Shown in pieces: positions 1 through 7,305 of a DNA stretch of 13,306 bases. The stretch covers positions 1-13,306 of the forward strand of contig JBJXHH010000235.1 in the NCBI GenBank assembly GCA_046160675.1. The letters run 5' to 3'. The notes under the pieces were generated by a model. The model saw only the letters and a list, made by a program, of their open reading frames with translations, ran no database searches and was not told the DNA's origin. The DNA is from JACMJP01 sp046160675 (GTDB lineage Bacteria; Bacteroidota; Bacteroidia; Chitinophagales; BACL12). The position numbers and the translations under genes are program-made. Within the stretch, counting starts at the first letter, position 1; each line of letters starts with the position of its first letter.

Positions 1-895
1 AAATTCCTGTAACCATTAGAAAAAGTACAAGGTTAACATATTTCCATTCTGAATTTTTCCAATTCAGTAATAAGCTAAACAGATTAAGAATTAAAAACAA
101 GATAGTAATATATAACCTCCCTTGCTCCATAGTTAAAAACTTGCTAAAGTCAGCAAGCTGGCTTATAAAAACATCTTTGTCAAAACTCACTGCAGATGCA
201 TGATAGGGAAATAAAAACCAGCCATTTTGTTGTTTTTGAATTAGGAGGAAGACTCCAAAAACAAGTATTGGGAAGAATGCCGAAAAATATTTCTTATGAA
301 ATATGCGTTTCCGTTCTCCAAATCCAATAATCATAGCAGAGCATAACACTACAAATGGTAAAATAACAGCCGATTCTTTTACAAGTATGGCAAGAGAGGA
401 AACTACTGCATAACTAACATATTTTTCCTGAAAGAAAAAATAGAGTGCAAGCATCATGCATAGCGAAAGTAATACCTCAGGAAGAACCATTACACTTTGT
501 GAAACAAACAATGGCTGCACCAATGAACTGGCAGCAATACATAAAGCAATTGTTCTATTGAATGTTTTTTTTACTATGCCGTAGATAACAATTATAAAAA
601 GTATAGAAAAGAATAATGCGGTACAATGTCCAGTTACAACATTATCTCCAAACATGGTGAAAGAAGTCGCATTTAAAAAAGTAAACAATAAAGGATGCCC
701 TCTTGAAAGTTCTGGCGGCAATGCATTTGGCATTAAGCTCAATCCATTATCGTGCATGTACAATGCCGCTCTGGAGTACACACCCAGTTCATCCCAAAAG
801 TAAGGAAGTGTGAGAGTTGGCGCTTTCAAATAAATAAAAGCAACTAAAAAAATGGTGAGGATAAATTCAGTCTGGTATTTTTTTATACGATGCAA
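1..895 (-). CDS. GT-C fold (GT39/ArnT/PMT-like) membrane glycosyltransferase, C-terminus outside window
   Basis: This reading frame is open from a TTG at 895 to the window edge, giving 298 residues with the C-terminus missing. It is strongly hydrophobic with about seven or more membrane helices, the first at residues 11-29. The first extracytoplasmic loop carries Trp-Asp-Glu (34-36) and an Arg-Gly-His-Pro (65-68). A Leu-Pro-Glu (138-140) and Lys-Glu-Ser (173-175) follow. A loop Asp/Glu after the first helix and these later motifs are typical of GT-C enzymes that transfer sugars from polyprenyl-phosphate donors to lipids, glycans or proteins on the outer face of the inner membrane. The start is uncertain: no ATG lies before the first helix (the first Met is residue 47), and an in-frame TAA lies 9 nt upstream of the TTG. 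The gene begins 25 bp after the purL stop, so it may be read through from purL. Donor and acceptor cannot be predicted; another polytopic GT39-like protein of unknown role is possible. Confidence 0.72.
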   Translation of the reverse strand, partial: MHRIKKYQTEFILTIFLVAFIYLKAPTLTLPYFWDELGVYSRAALYMHDNGLSLMPNALPPELSRGHPLLFTFLNATSFTMFGDNVVTGHCTALFFSILFIIVIYGIVKKTFNRTIALCIAASSLVQPLFVSQSVMVLPEVLLSLCMMLALYFFFQEKYVSYAVVSSLAILVKESAVILPFVVLCSAMIIGFGERKRIFHKKYFSAFFPILVFGVFLLIQKQQNGWFLFPYHASAVSFDKDVFISQLADFSKFLTMEQGRLYITILFLILNLFSLLLNWKNSEWKYVNLVLFLMVTGI

Positions 896-920
896 CTGCA
901 GGTTTTAAACCTCAAATATA

Positions 921-3149
921 TTAAACCATTACTTCTGCCTGCATAAACTGGTCTATTGTGTTATTATAAATTTCTTTGAACATCAATGTTGACCCAAAGT
1001 TTTGTCCATCTATAGATATACTTCCTTCCGTTACTCTTCCTAACACATTCACTGGGACATTAAATTCTTTACAAATATTTTCAATTACAAATACTTTTTC
1101 GGCAGTGCTGGAAACGATTACACGGCTTTGTCCTTCGCCGAATAGAAATGCATCTTTTCTTACAGATCGATCTGTTTCAATTTCGAAACCCAGATCATTC
1201 ACCATAGCACTTTCTAATAGTGTTACAAATAAACCCCCTTCGCTTATATCATGAGCAGAATCCAATAATTTGTTTTTGATGAGTTCCTTTATTACTTGCT
1301 GCAGATTATACTCTTCTTCAAGGTCAAAGTATGGGGCTGGTGATAAAGGATTACCATGAATTTCTTTCAAATATTCACTGCATGCAATATCGTCAGTAGC
1401 TTTCCCGATTAGCAAAATAACATTTCCTGCATGTATAAAATCCAGTGTTGTTTGTTTACTGAAATCATCCAATACACCCACCATACCTATAGTTGGTGTT
1501 GGATACACGGGGCCTTCTTCACTTTGATTATAAAAGGAAACATTTCCCCCGGTTACTGGTGTGTCAAATCTTTTACAAGCTTCACCCATGCCTTTAATGG
1601 CATTCGCAAATTGCCAATACACTTCAGGATTATAGGGATTCCCAAAATTCAAGCAGTTTGTTATTGCAGCCGGTTCAGCGCCGCTGCATACAATATTTCT
1701 GGCAGCTTCACTCACAGCAATCATTGCGCCCTTATAAGGATCGGCATGAACATATTTCGCATTACAATCCGTTGTAACTGCAAGGGCTTTTTCATATTTT
1801 CCAATGCGAACCAATGTTGCATCACTCGGGAGGTTGGTGGATGTATTCTTCACTCCCACCATGCTGTCGTATTGAACAGTAATCCATTTTTTGCTGGCGA
1901 TGTTTACGTTTGCAGCTAGTTTTTTTGCAACTGAAACAAGATCGGCGGGAACAGGGATTTTATTTGCATCAAATTTTTTGATGTCAGAAATATACCCGGG
2001 CTCTTTCATTTCTCTCGTATACACCGGCGCCCCGCCGCCCAGTACAAGGCTTTCGGCAGGAACATCGGCAAGTAATTCATCATTCATATAATATTTTAGC
2101 CTGTCTCCTTGAGTTACTTCACCAATTATTGCACAATGGAGGTCCCATTTGTCAAAAACAGCTTCAATTATTTTTTCCATTCCCTTCTTCACCACCACCA
2201 GCATACGTTCCTGGCTCTCACTCAATAATATTTCCCAACCCTTCATGTTTTTTTGCCTGGTTGGAACTTTATCAAGAAAAATCTTCATTCCGTGTTTTCC
2301 TTTGGCACTCATTTCAGAAGTGGAACAGGTAATACCTGCTGCGCCCATGTCCTGCATCCCAATTATGGCTCCGGTTTTTATTGCTTCCAACGTTGCCTCC
2401 AGTAATAATTTTTCCTGGAACGGATCTCCGACCTGAACACTAGGCAGGTCTTCATGGCTTTCATTATGCAGGTCGCCGCTGGCGAAACTTGCACCATGTA
2501 TGCCATCCTTTCCCGTTGCACTTCCAACGATATACACAGGGTTTCCTACACCCTCAGAAATTGCTGATATTGTTTCTCCTACTTTTACGACACCAACACT
2601 CATAGCATTCACAAGAATGTTTGTGTTATAACATTCTTCAAAATAAATTTCTCCTCCTACTGTGGGCACTCCGAAACAATTTCCATAATCACCAATTCCT
2701 TTTACAACGCCTTTCATAAGGTGCTGCGTTTTTTTCAAAGCCAGATTTCCAAAACGCAAACTGTTAAGTGAACACACAGGCCTGGCTCCCATTGTAAAAA
2801 TATCCCGGTGTATACCACCCACTCCTGTAGCAGCACCCTGATATGGTTCGATGGCAGATGGATGATTATGACTTTCGATTTTAAAAGCGCAGGCAAGCCC
2901 GTCGCCAATATCAATTAACCCTGCATTTTCTTCGCCCGCTTCCACCAGCATTTTTGCGCCCTTTCTCGGCAAAGTCTTCAACAGGGTAATGGAATTTTTA
3001 TAGGAACAATGTTCGCTCCACATAACACTGTAAATGCTCAGCTCTGTAAAGTTTGGCGTCCGCCCGAGGATGGTTTTAATCTGTTCGAATTCTTCTGCAA
3101 GTAAACCGAGTTGTTTGGCTTGTTCAAGGGTGGCAAGTGCTTCGCTCAT
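921..3149 (-). CDS. purL: Phosphoribosylformylglycinamidine synthase, small-type PurL subunit
   Basis: PurL catalyses the ATP-dependent fourth step of de novo purine synthesis, converting FGAR plus ammonia to FGAM in the cytoplasm. The protein has 742 residues, the usual length of the small PurL that works with separate PurS and PurQ (glutaminase), and it lacks the glutaminase domain of the roughly 1,300-residue form. Visible motifs are the catalytic-region WSEHCSYKNS (44-53), ESHNHPSAIEPYQGAATGVGG (92-112), GIGDYGNCFGVPTVGGE (151-167), GMQDMGAAGITCSTSEM (264-280), and in the second AIRS-like half SAHDISEGGL (631-640) and FGEGQSR (670-676). The ATG at 3149 was chosen because a GTG 72 nt upstream would add a non-conserved 24-residue tail overlapping the upstream gene and the proposed promoter. 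Neither purS nor purQ is in the window, so they must lie elsewhere. No terminator is seen after the stop. Confidence 0.96.
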   Translation of the reverse strand: MSEALATLEQAKQLGLLAEEFEQIKTILGRTPNFTELSIYSVMWSEHCSYKNSITLLKTLPRKGAKMLVEAGEENAGLIDIGDGLACAFKIESHNHPSAIEPYQGAATGVGGIHRDIFTMGARPVCSLNSLRFGNLALKKTQHLMKGVVKGIGDYGNCFGVPTVGGEIYFEECYNTNILVNAMSVGVVKVGETISAISEGVGNPVYIVGSATGKDGIHGASFASGDLHNESHEDLPSVQVGDPFQEKLLLEATLEAIKTGAIIGMQDMGAAGITCSTSEMSAKGKHGMKIFLDKVPTRQKNMKGWEILLSESQERMLVVVKKGMEKIIEAVFDKWDLHCAIIGEVTQGDRLKYYMNDELLADVPAESLVLGGGAPVYTREMKEPGYISDIKKFDANKIPVPADLVSVAKKLAANVNIASKKWITVQYDSMVGVKNTSTNLPSDATLVRIGKYEKALAVTTDCNAKYVHADPYKGAMIAVSEAARNIVCSGAEPAAITNCLNFGNPYNPEVYWQFANAIKGMGEACKRFDTPVTGGNVSFYNQSEEGPVYPTPTIGMVGVLDDFSKQTTLDFIHAGNVILLIGKATDDIACSEYLKEIHGNPLSPAPYFDLEEEYNLQQVIKELIKNKLLDSAHDISEGGLFVTLLESAMVNDLGFEIETDRSVRKDAFLFGEGQSRVIVSSTAEKVFVIENICKEFNVPVNVLGRVTEGSISIDGQNFGSTLMFKEIYNNTIDQFMQAEVMV

Positions 3150-3155
3150 AGAAAG

Positions 3156-3163
3156 CAAAGGTA
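3156..3163 (-). promoter_or_regulatory. Putative -7 promoter element of purL
   Basis: The minus strand reads TACCTTTG, a perfect match to the Bacteroidota -7 consensus TAnnTTTG. It lies only 6 nt before the purL ATG, which would make the transcript leaderless or nearly so. No clear TTG lies at the expected -33 distance, so the call rests on the -7 box alone. A 10-bp palindrome (AATGTACATT, 3202-3211) lies further upstream, next to the stop codon of the peptidase gene; its meaning is unknown. Confidence 0.45.
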
Positions 3164-3211
3164 GTGAATTGACGGGAGTGAATAATAGAACGTCTTTGTA
3201 TAATGTACATT

Positions 3212-3958
3212 TTACGAACACCCATTACTCACACTCAATACATAATTTTTTATCACATCAATTTCCTCAGCGGTGGTATCACCCTTAAATCCCCTGATGT
3301 TTGTGTAAGTTACTTTCTGCTCGTAAAATTTCAGTAATGCGTTTGAGATGGGATAAAATGACCAATGCCATTTTTCTTCTTTGTATCCTGAAGTCCTGTT
3401 GACCTTCTCATCATAAGTTTGACAAAACCCGTAAGCATCAGCATGTTTCAACATCCAGTTGTAGAATTTTTTCCCTGTTTCAGTTGTATAATAAGAGGGG
3501 TTTTGGCTGTTTAGGTCAATGTCTGTACCCCAATGATGGCGGCTGGTACCCGGCATTGCGCTGTATTCAAGGATCGAGTTTGCAAGGTCTTTATCTGTTT
3601 TGTACTGATTTTTTCTTTTCTCCCATTTGTCATCCCATATCCATTGCTGTTCGGTAAAAGTTCTGGTTGCAGAAATTATCTTCATATTTATACCATCTTT
3701 CTTAGCCGCTTCATACATTTTATTAAACCAATAGTAGGTGTCTTTTAGAAGGAACATATCTTCCCTGTAAGCCTGATTTTTCGGAATTTCAATAAATTGA
3801 TCTTCTGTATAATAATCTTTTTTCCCGGTGAGGAAATCAGCATCAGCATACATAAAATCAAATTGTAAGTTGAAACCACTGCTGTCAGCATTTATCGCAT
3901 TCGCATGCTGTACTTGTGTGCAACAAAACTGAATAATAAAAAGGGTTGTAAAAGTCAT
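3212..3958 (-). CDS. Exported M15-family (VanY/D-Ala-D-Ala carboxypeptidase-like) zinc peptidase
   Basis: This is a 248-residue LAS-type metallopeptidase, likely acting on peptidoglycan stem peptides in the periplasm by removing D-alanine or cutting a D-Ala bond. The N-terminus (1-21) is hydrophobic and ends in HANA, a plausible signal peptidase I site, but it has no Lys/Arg before the hydrophobic core, which is unusual. The core carries the substrate-binding SATRTFTEQQ (96-105), the zinc motif SRHHWGTDID (139-148, ligands His141 and Asp148) and EKWHWSF (195-201, catalytic base Glu195 and ligand His198). All three zinc ligands and the base are present, so it should be active. The ATG at 3958 is the only reasonable start: an in-frame TGA lies upstream with no ATG, GTG or TTG between. 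The gene sits between a thioesterase gene and purL on the same strand, with gaps of about 60 bp and no obvious shared pathway. Whether it is a carboxypeptidase or an endopeptidase cannot be told. Confidence 0.88.
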   Translation of the reverse strand: MTFTTLFIIQFCCTQVQHANAINADSSGFNLQFDFMYADADFLTGKKDYYTEDQFIEIPKNQAYREDMFLLKDTYYWFNKMYEAAKKDGINMKIISATRTFTEQQWIWDDKWEKRKNQYKTDKDLANSILEYSAMPGTSRHHWGTDIDLNSQNPSYYTTETGKKFYNWMLKHADAYGFCQTYDEKVNRTSGYKEEKWHWSFYPISNALLKFYEQKVTYTNIRGFKGDTTAEEIDVIKNYVLSVSNGCS

Positions 3959-3983
3959 CGCAACTATGTAGCTAGTAATTATT

Positions 3984-4003
3984 AAAAAAAAGGTTCATGA
4001 ACC
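3984..4003 (-). terminator. Weak terminator-like palindrome plus T-run after the thioesterase gene
   Basis: On the minus strand the 12-bp perfect palindrome GGTTCATGAACC (3992-4003) is followed at once by eight T residues. It lies 19 bp past the thioesterase stop. As a hairpin it offers only a 4-bp stem with a CATG loop, so it would be a weak intrinsic terminator. It could instead be a dimeric-protein operator in front of the M15 peptidase gene, whose ATG is 33 bp further on. Confidence 0.35.
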
Positions 4004-4022
4004 AAGTAGCAAGTTAAATATT

Positions 4023-4430
4023 TTATTCAGGCACATGCGTATTTTTTTTCCTGTAAACGGTTCCATTGAAAATGGCAACCAATTCATTTTTTTGATTTTT
4101 TACTGTTACCCTGTAAAAAGCAATTTTTTCACTTATAAAATCTTCTTGTGCCTCAGCGGTAAGCACATCTCCTCTAAAAGCGGCAATTGGGAAGGAGATA
4201 GAAACATTCAACGCCACTGCAATTCTGTTATGTGCATTTGATGCATAAGCAAATGCTGCATCTGCCAAACTAAACGTAATTCCCCCATGCACAATATCTA
4301 TATGATTTAAAAAATCCTCCCTAACAGGCATCACTATTCTGCAATACCCCTCTTTTACCTCAAATTCAGTAGGGTTAAGCCAGCGCAAAAAACTGTCTTT
4401 TACCCGCATTACTGAAACAATTTCATGCAT
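4023..4430 (-). CDS. PaaI-like hotdog-fold acyl-CoA thioesterase
   Basis: The protein is predicted to hydrolyse acyl- or aryl-CoA thioesters in the cytoplasm as a hotdog-fold oligomer. It has 135 residues from the ATG at 4430, the normal size for single-domain PaaI/YdiI-type thioesterases. In that numbering the signature NHIDIVHGGITFSLADAAFA (42-61) contains the HGG turn (48-50) and the catalytic-type Asp57 on the hotdog helix; a conserved-looking Asn (65) follows in ASNAHN. The C-terminal half supplies the remaining beta-strands (VALNVSISF, VLTAEA). A GTG 12 nt upstream is an alternative start giving 139 residues, but the ATG is preceded by a purine-rich stretch and is preferred. No phenylacetate (paa) genes are nearby, so a role in that pathway is not supported, and the natural substrate is unknown. 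The strong hairpin of the upstream RRM gene stands about 50 bp before it, so it probably has its own promoter, which I could not identify. Confidence 0.85.
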   Translation of the reverse strand: MHEIVSVMRVKDSFLRWLNPTEFEVKEGYCRIVMPVREDFLNHIDIVHGGITFSLADAAFAYASNAHNRIAVALNVSISFPIAAFRGDVLTAEAQEDFISEKIAFYRVTVKNQKNELVAIFNGTVYRKKNTHVPE

Positions 4431-4482
4431 CCTTTTTTCCACTTCTAATAATTTTTTTCTGTTTATTGGGCATAATTAAAAC

Positions 4483-4512
4483 AAAAAACCCGGAATGCAA
4501 TCCGGGTTTTTT
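4483..4512 (-). terminator. Strong intrinsic terminator after the RRM gene
   Basis: A perfect 12-bp inverted repeat (4483-4494 and 4501-4512) with a 6-nt loop has a GC core (CCCGGA/TCCGGG) flanked by A6 and T6. On the minus strand it lies 19 bp after the stop of the RRM gene and ends in a T-rich tract, as an intrinsic terminator should. The symmetric A/T arms make it potentially bidirectional. It isolates the RRM gene from the downstream thioesterase gene. Confidence 0.9.
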
Positions 4513-4531
4513 CATATAATTTGAATTTATC

Positions 4532-4885
4532 TTACCAACGGTTAAAATCTTTTTTTCCGTAACCGCCATCTCTGTCATTATCCCTGCGCTTAAAGCCGCC
4601 CCCGCCGCCACCGCCGCCACGATTAAAAGTTTTCTTAGGGCGGTCTTCCCTTGGTTTTGCAACTGAAACAGCGATTGTTTTGCCGTCAATTGCCTGACCA
4701 TTAAGAGCATCAATCGCCTTTTGGCCATCCTCATCATTCATTTCAACGAAACCGAAGCCCCGGCTGCGCCCTGTAAATTTGTCCATAATAATTTTTGCTG
4801 AAGTTACTTCACCGTAAGCTTCAAAAGCCTGCCTTAAGTCGGCATCGTCGAGTTTAAAACTCAACCCTGAAACGTAAATGTTCAT
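4532..4885 (-). CDS. Small RRM-domain RNA-binding protein with glycine-rich tail
   Basis: This 117-residue protein has one RNA recognition motif followed by a Gly/Arg/Asp-rich tail, the form of bacterial Rbp proteins (well known in cyanobacteria, common in Bacteroidota). RNP2 is IYVSGL (3-8) and RNP1 is RGFGFVEM (42-49), both with the aromatic residues that stack on RNA bases (Tyr4, Phe44, Phe46). The RRM ends near residue 78. The tail contains eight consecutive glycines (90-97), then KRRDNDRDGGYGKKDFNRW, which is basic and probably disordered. It likely binds single-stranded RNA in the cytoplasm; related proteins have been linked to cold response or RNA localisation, but the role here is inferred only. 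It is a single-gene unit with its own near-consensus promoter, a leader of about 105 nt and a strong terminator. Such a leader suggests post-transcriptional or autogenous control. Confidence 0.95.
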   Translation of the reverse strand: MNIYVSGLSFKLDDADLRQAFEAYGEVTSAKIIMDKFTGRSRGFGFVEMNDEDGQKAIDALNGQAIDGKTIAVSVAKPREDRPKKTFNRGGGGGGGGFKRRDNDRDGGYGKKDFNRW

Positions 4886-4900
4886 TTGTTTTTTTTGTTA

Positions 4901-4983
4901 TTTGATTTTTTAAGTGAGTTTAGGATTAATGCTCAAAATGCGATGATTCTTACAGAAAACATTGAAAACGAGAAAAAATCAAA
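4901..4983 (-). promoter_or_regulatory. AU-rich 5' leader of the RRM gene with an 11-nt complementary pair
   Basis: The leader between the predicted transcription start (about 4991) and the RRM ATG (4885) contains a perfect 11-nt inverted repeat. On the plus strand the arms are TTTGATTTTTT (4901-4911) and AAAAAATCAAA (4973-4983), 61 nt apart. In the mRNA the arm ending 15 nt before the start codon could pair with the arm near the 5' end, enclosing the loop between. Ten of the eleven pairs are A-U, so the stem would be weak and temperature-sensitive. Complementarity is seen directly; any thermosensor or autoregulatory role is inference, and chance in low-complexity sequence is a real alternative. 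Confidence 0.35.
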
Positions 4984-4987
4984 AAAC

Positions 4988-5010
4988 TCTTGTACTGCAA
5001 ATATACAAGA
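4988..5010. repeat. 7-bp inverted repeat over the RRM promoter -7 box (possible operator)
   Basis: TCTTGTA (4988-4994) and TACAAGA (5004-5010) form a perfect inverted repeat with a 9-nt spacer. It covers the -7 box and the likely transcription start of the RRM gene, where a bound dimeric repressor would block transcription. Repeats of this size occur by chance in a window of this length, so position is the main argument. No regulator gene is adjacent. Confidence 0.3.
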
Positions 5011-5026
5011 ATATTGCTAATCCAAA
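4998..5026 (-). promoter_or_regulatory. Near-consensus Bacteroidota promoter of the RRM gene
   Basis: Read on the minus strand, TTTG (5026-5023) is followed after exactly 17 nt by TATATTTG (5005-4998). This fits the Bacteroidota housekeeping sigma consensus TTTG-N(17-23)-TAnnTTTG at both boxes and is the best promoter match I found in the window. The predicted start is near 4991, which leaves a leader of about 105 nt. The -33 box begins 12 nt past the stop codon of the CotH gene, and no terminator separates them, so some CotH read-through is possible. Confidence 0.75.
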
Positions 5027-5037
5027 CGCTTTAAGAA

Positions 5038-7245
5038 TTATATCCTGGTTACGTTTTTCCGATATTTCTTACCCTTTGCAGTTACCTCAAGCATGTAAAT
5101 CCCGGGAGAAATAGAGTTACCTGGTAAAAACACACGGTTGGAGGCTGGGAATTTGTTTTGAATAACGGGTTGACCCAGCGCATCATAGAGGGTAACTACC
5201 CAATCCTCGGAAGAAGGCATTTCTATGAACAATGACTCAATAAATGGATTTGGGAAAACGGAAATACTGTTTTCGGGGCTTTCTGAAATAGAAACAAATG
5301 GCTCAACTTCTGTTTCTGCAGTTGCAACACAACCGTAGAAATAATTTGCTTCCAGGGTTACATGATACATTCCGGCTGAAGCATAGGTATGTGTTGGTGA
5401 TGGTTCAATTGATATATTTCCATCGCCGAAATCCCAAAGGAACGAATTGGCATTAGTAAGTGATGGTTCAAAACTTACAACAAGATCAGCAGTGTAAGCA
5501 TGTTCTATAGTAATTGTCGGGGCCTCAAAATAATCAACAGAAAGTTCTTCATCTATCCAGTCAAGTCTATCTGAGACAAATTCTTTCAACTCATCAACCT
5601 GGTAAGTGTAGTCAGTTACACCTAACTCTCCCCATTTTTCAAAGTTTCTTACGGCTGCATCCTGCAGGAAATTTGAACAAGAATCTATGAAGGCATAAAA
5701 AGAATCAATGCTCAGTGTAGATTCCCTCAGATCTGTCCATCGGCAATAAACTTCATATCTCCATTCTTCATCTAGCCTGAACCGACTCCACCAAAATGGG
5801 AAAGGCCAGTAGCCATGTGTAATCTCCCACACCCAGCCTTCCACTGTCCAGGGCGCATAAGCCCGATCATAATCCCAAGGCGGTCCGATATTTAATTGTC
5901 CGTTTCGGTCTTTAAAAAGATAGGTGCTTCTTCCGTAACTGTCGTAGTTAGAGCTGAATTCATTTACCAGCATAAAGTCAATGAAAGATTTTACTGAAAT
6001 ATAGCTTCTATACCCTTCAACTGAATCCAGGAAATCACCTCCAGCTAAAGCATCTTCAAAAGCATCAGTGTAAGCATGAATATAATCCAGTTGCTCCGGT
6101 TGTACACTGTCGCTTTTTGGGTAAACCATTTGAAATTCAACCTCTAAAGGCCCATCCACAGGAGCATAATCACTTACCCAGTCAGGAGGATCACCATTTA
6201 TATTCATCTCGAAAATATACCCGCCGGTTAAAGAATCTCCTGCTATATCATCAGCATCCAGTTTTGCAATATCAACCCTGTTCTTATCTCTTTTTACTTT
6301 TTCTGTAATTGTGTATATACCAAGGTATTCGTCATTTAAAACCAATTCAACAAATCTTGTTCTAGGAGCATATCTTCCCATACGCCTGCTCATCTCGTAA
6401 CTAAGTGAATTTTTTATGAGCGTATAATCAAGATATTCCGCTTTTAGAATAAAATCATTTTCTGCAGGTAAGCCGAGGAGGGAGGTGTCAATTTCAATTC
6501 CATCGACGTTTACCAGGTCAAAGTCATAGTTTTTTTTTGGGTAATAAGGACCTGTGAACCCCTGTAATTCAGTTAAAATTTTCCCTTCGTAAGCATAGTT
6601 TGTATCCGTTGGGTGATTCAGCATACCTACTCCGTTGTCAATGATATAAAACTCGGCTTCTATTTTCGGCTCATCATTTATTATTTGACCGCCTGTGTTT
6701 ATCAAAACAATAGGCAGGTTGGTTTCAGTAAACACAAAAGGCATTGCAGGTTCATCACCGAAAGTAATTGACCAATTATATATATACCCTTCATCTGCAA
6801 ATGCATAAGTGTCATAGATATATAATTTCCAGGTTCCATTTGGGTTTTGTCCATTATTGATGATACCCATGTCCCCTGTTGGTTTAAATTCTCCCGTAAA
6901 AGGCGCTGTTCCTGATCCAAATGTATTCAATGCGTTTTCAGTGACACAAGTATTAGTAAAATTATCTCCATCACCACCAATTCCGTAAATGATCGTAGCT
7001 GCAGTTCCATCCGGTGCAATAATCTTTATTTCAAGATCACTGTCCCAGGTATGATCAATATTTACACAAACAGTTTCCAACCCAAAAACTGTATCAATTA
7101 CAGTGGGCAAACCGCTAACTTCAAGAGTAAATTCTATGGATGTACCATCATCAGGGATAGATGTGTTTTCTGTTGCTGAAAAAGTCTGGGAAAATATTTC
7201 TGTGTTTGTTTTTAATACAAGGAGAAATAAAATGAGTTTACGCAT
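5038..7245 (-). CDS. Secreted CotH-family (protein kinase-like) protein with P-domain, PKD domain and T9SS type A sorting domain
   Basis: This 735-residue multidomain protein is probably displayed on the cell surface or released. A short signal peptide (1-20) ends in FSQ. A proprotein convertase-type P domain (about 22-163) shows DHTWDSDLEIKIIAPDGT and NPNGTWKLYIYD. The CotH region (about 180-570) contains RTRFVELVLNDEYLGIYTITEKVKRD (295-320) and the IGPPWDYDRAY block (453-463), matching the Gly-x-Tyr-x-x-x-Glu and WD(Y/F)D motifs of the family. Spore-coat CotH proteins are atypical secretory-pathway kinases; Asp458 and Asp460 resemble metal-binding acidic residues. A PKD domain (about 576-648) carries WDFGDG (604-609) and PTHTY. 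The C-terminus (about 659-735) is a T9SS type A domain with FPNPF (664-668) and PGIYMLEV (714-721). The ATG at 7245 fits the signal peptide. It is divergent from another T9SS cargo gene. Substrate and actual kinase activity are unknown. Confidence 0.9.
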   Translation of the reverse strand: MRKLILFLLVLKTNTEIFSQTFSATENTSIPDDGTSIEFTLEVSGLPTVIDTVFGLETVCVNIDHTWDSDLEIKIIAPDGTAATIIYGIGGDGDNFTNTCVTENALNTFGSGTAPFTGEFKPTGDMGIINNGQNPNGTWKLYIYDTYAFADEGYIYNWSITFGDEPAMPFVFTETNLPIVLINTGGQIINDEPKIEAEFYIIDNGVGMLNHPTDTNYAYEGKILTELQGFTGPYYPKKNYDFDLVNVDGIEIDTSLLGLPAENDFILKAEYLDYTLIKNSLSYEMSRRMGRYAPRTRFVELVLNDEYLGIYTITEKVKRDKNRVDIAKLDADDIAGDSLTGGYIFEMNINGDPPDWVSDYAPVDGPLEVEFQMVYPKSDSVQPEQLDYIHAYTDAFEDALAGGDFLDSVEGYRSYISVKSFIDFMLVNEFSSNYDSYGRSTYLFKDRNGQLNIGPPWDYDRAYAPWTVEGWVWEITHGYWPFPFWWSRFRLDEEWRYEVYCRWTDLRESTLSIDSFYAFIDSCSNFLQDAAVRNFEKWGELGVTDYTYQVDELKEFVSDRLDWIDEELSVDYFEAPTITIEHAYTADLVVSFEPSLTNANSFLWDFGDGNISIEPSPTHTYASAGMYHVTLEANYFYGCVATAETEVEPFVSISESPENSISVFPNPFIESLFIEMPSSEDWVVTLYDALGQPVIQNKFPASNRVFLPGNSISPGIYMLEVTAKGKKYRKNVTRI

Positions 7246-7269
7246 GTATAGAATGTTATTGCAATACTA

Positions 7270-7277
7270 CAAAAATA
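7270..7277 (-). promoter_or_regulatory. Putative -7 element of the CotH gene
   Basis: The minus strand reads TATTTTTG, a full match to TAnnTTTG, 24 nt before the CotH ATG. The only TTG upstream at a near distance has a 13-nt spacer, shorter than the usual 17-23, so the -33 box is not convincing. Confidence 0.4.
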
Positions 7278-7305
7278 TGAAACGATATGACAAGGTTGTT
7301 GGGCA

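Noticed and set aside
1431..1919. 162-codon plus-strand open frame inside purL
   Set aside because: It is antisense to a fully conserved purL, its translation shows no domain or sensible composition, and no promoter precedes it.
3202..3211. Palindrome AATGTACATT upstream of purL as a purine-repressor operator
   Set aside because: It does not resemble a known PurR or PUR-box sequence, and 10-bp AT-rich palindromes are common. It is mentioned only as context.
4423..4737. 104-codon minus-strand frame overlapping the end of the RRM gene
   Set aside because: It lies in another frame of the RRM gene, crosses its strong terminator and overlaps the thioesterase start. It is a by-product of the GC-rich Gly codons.
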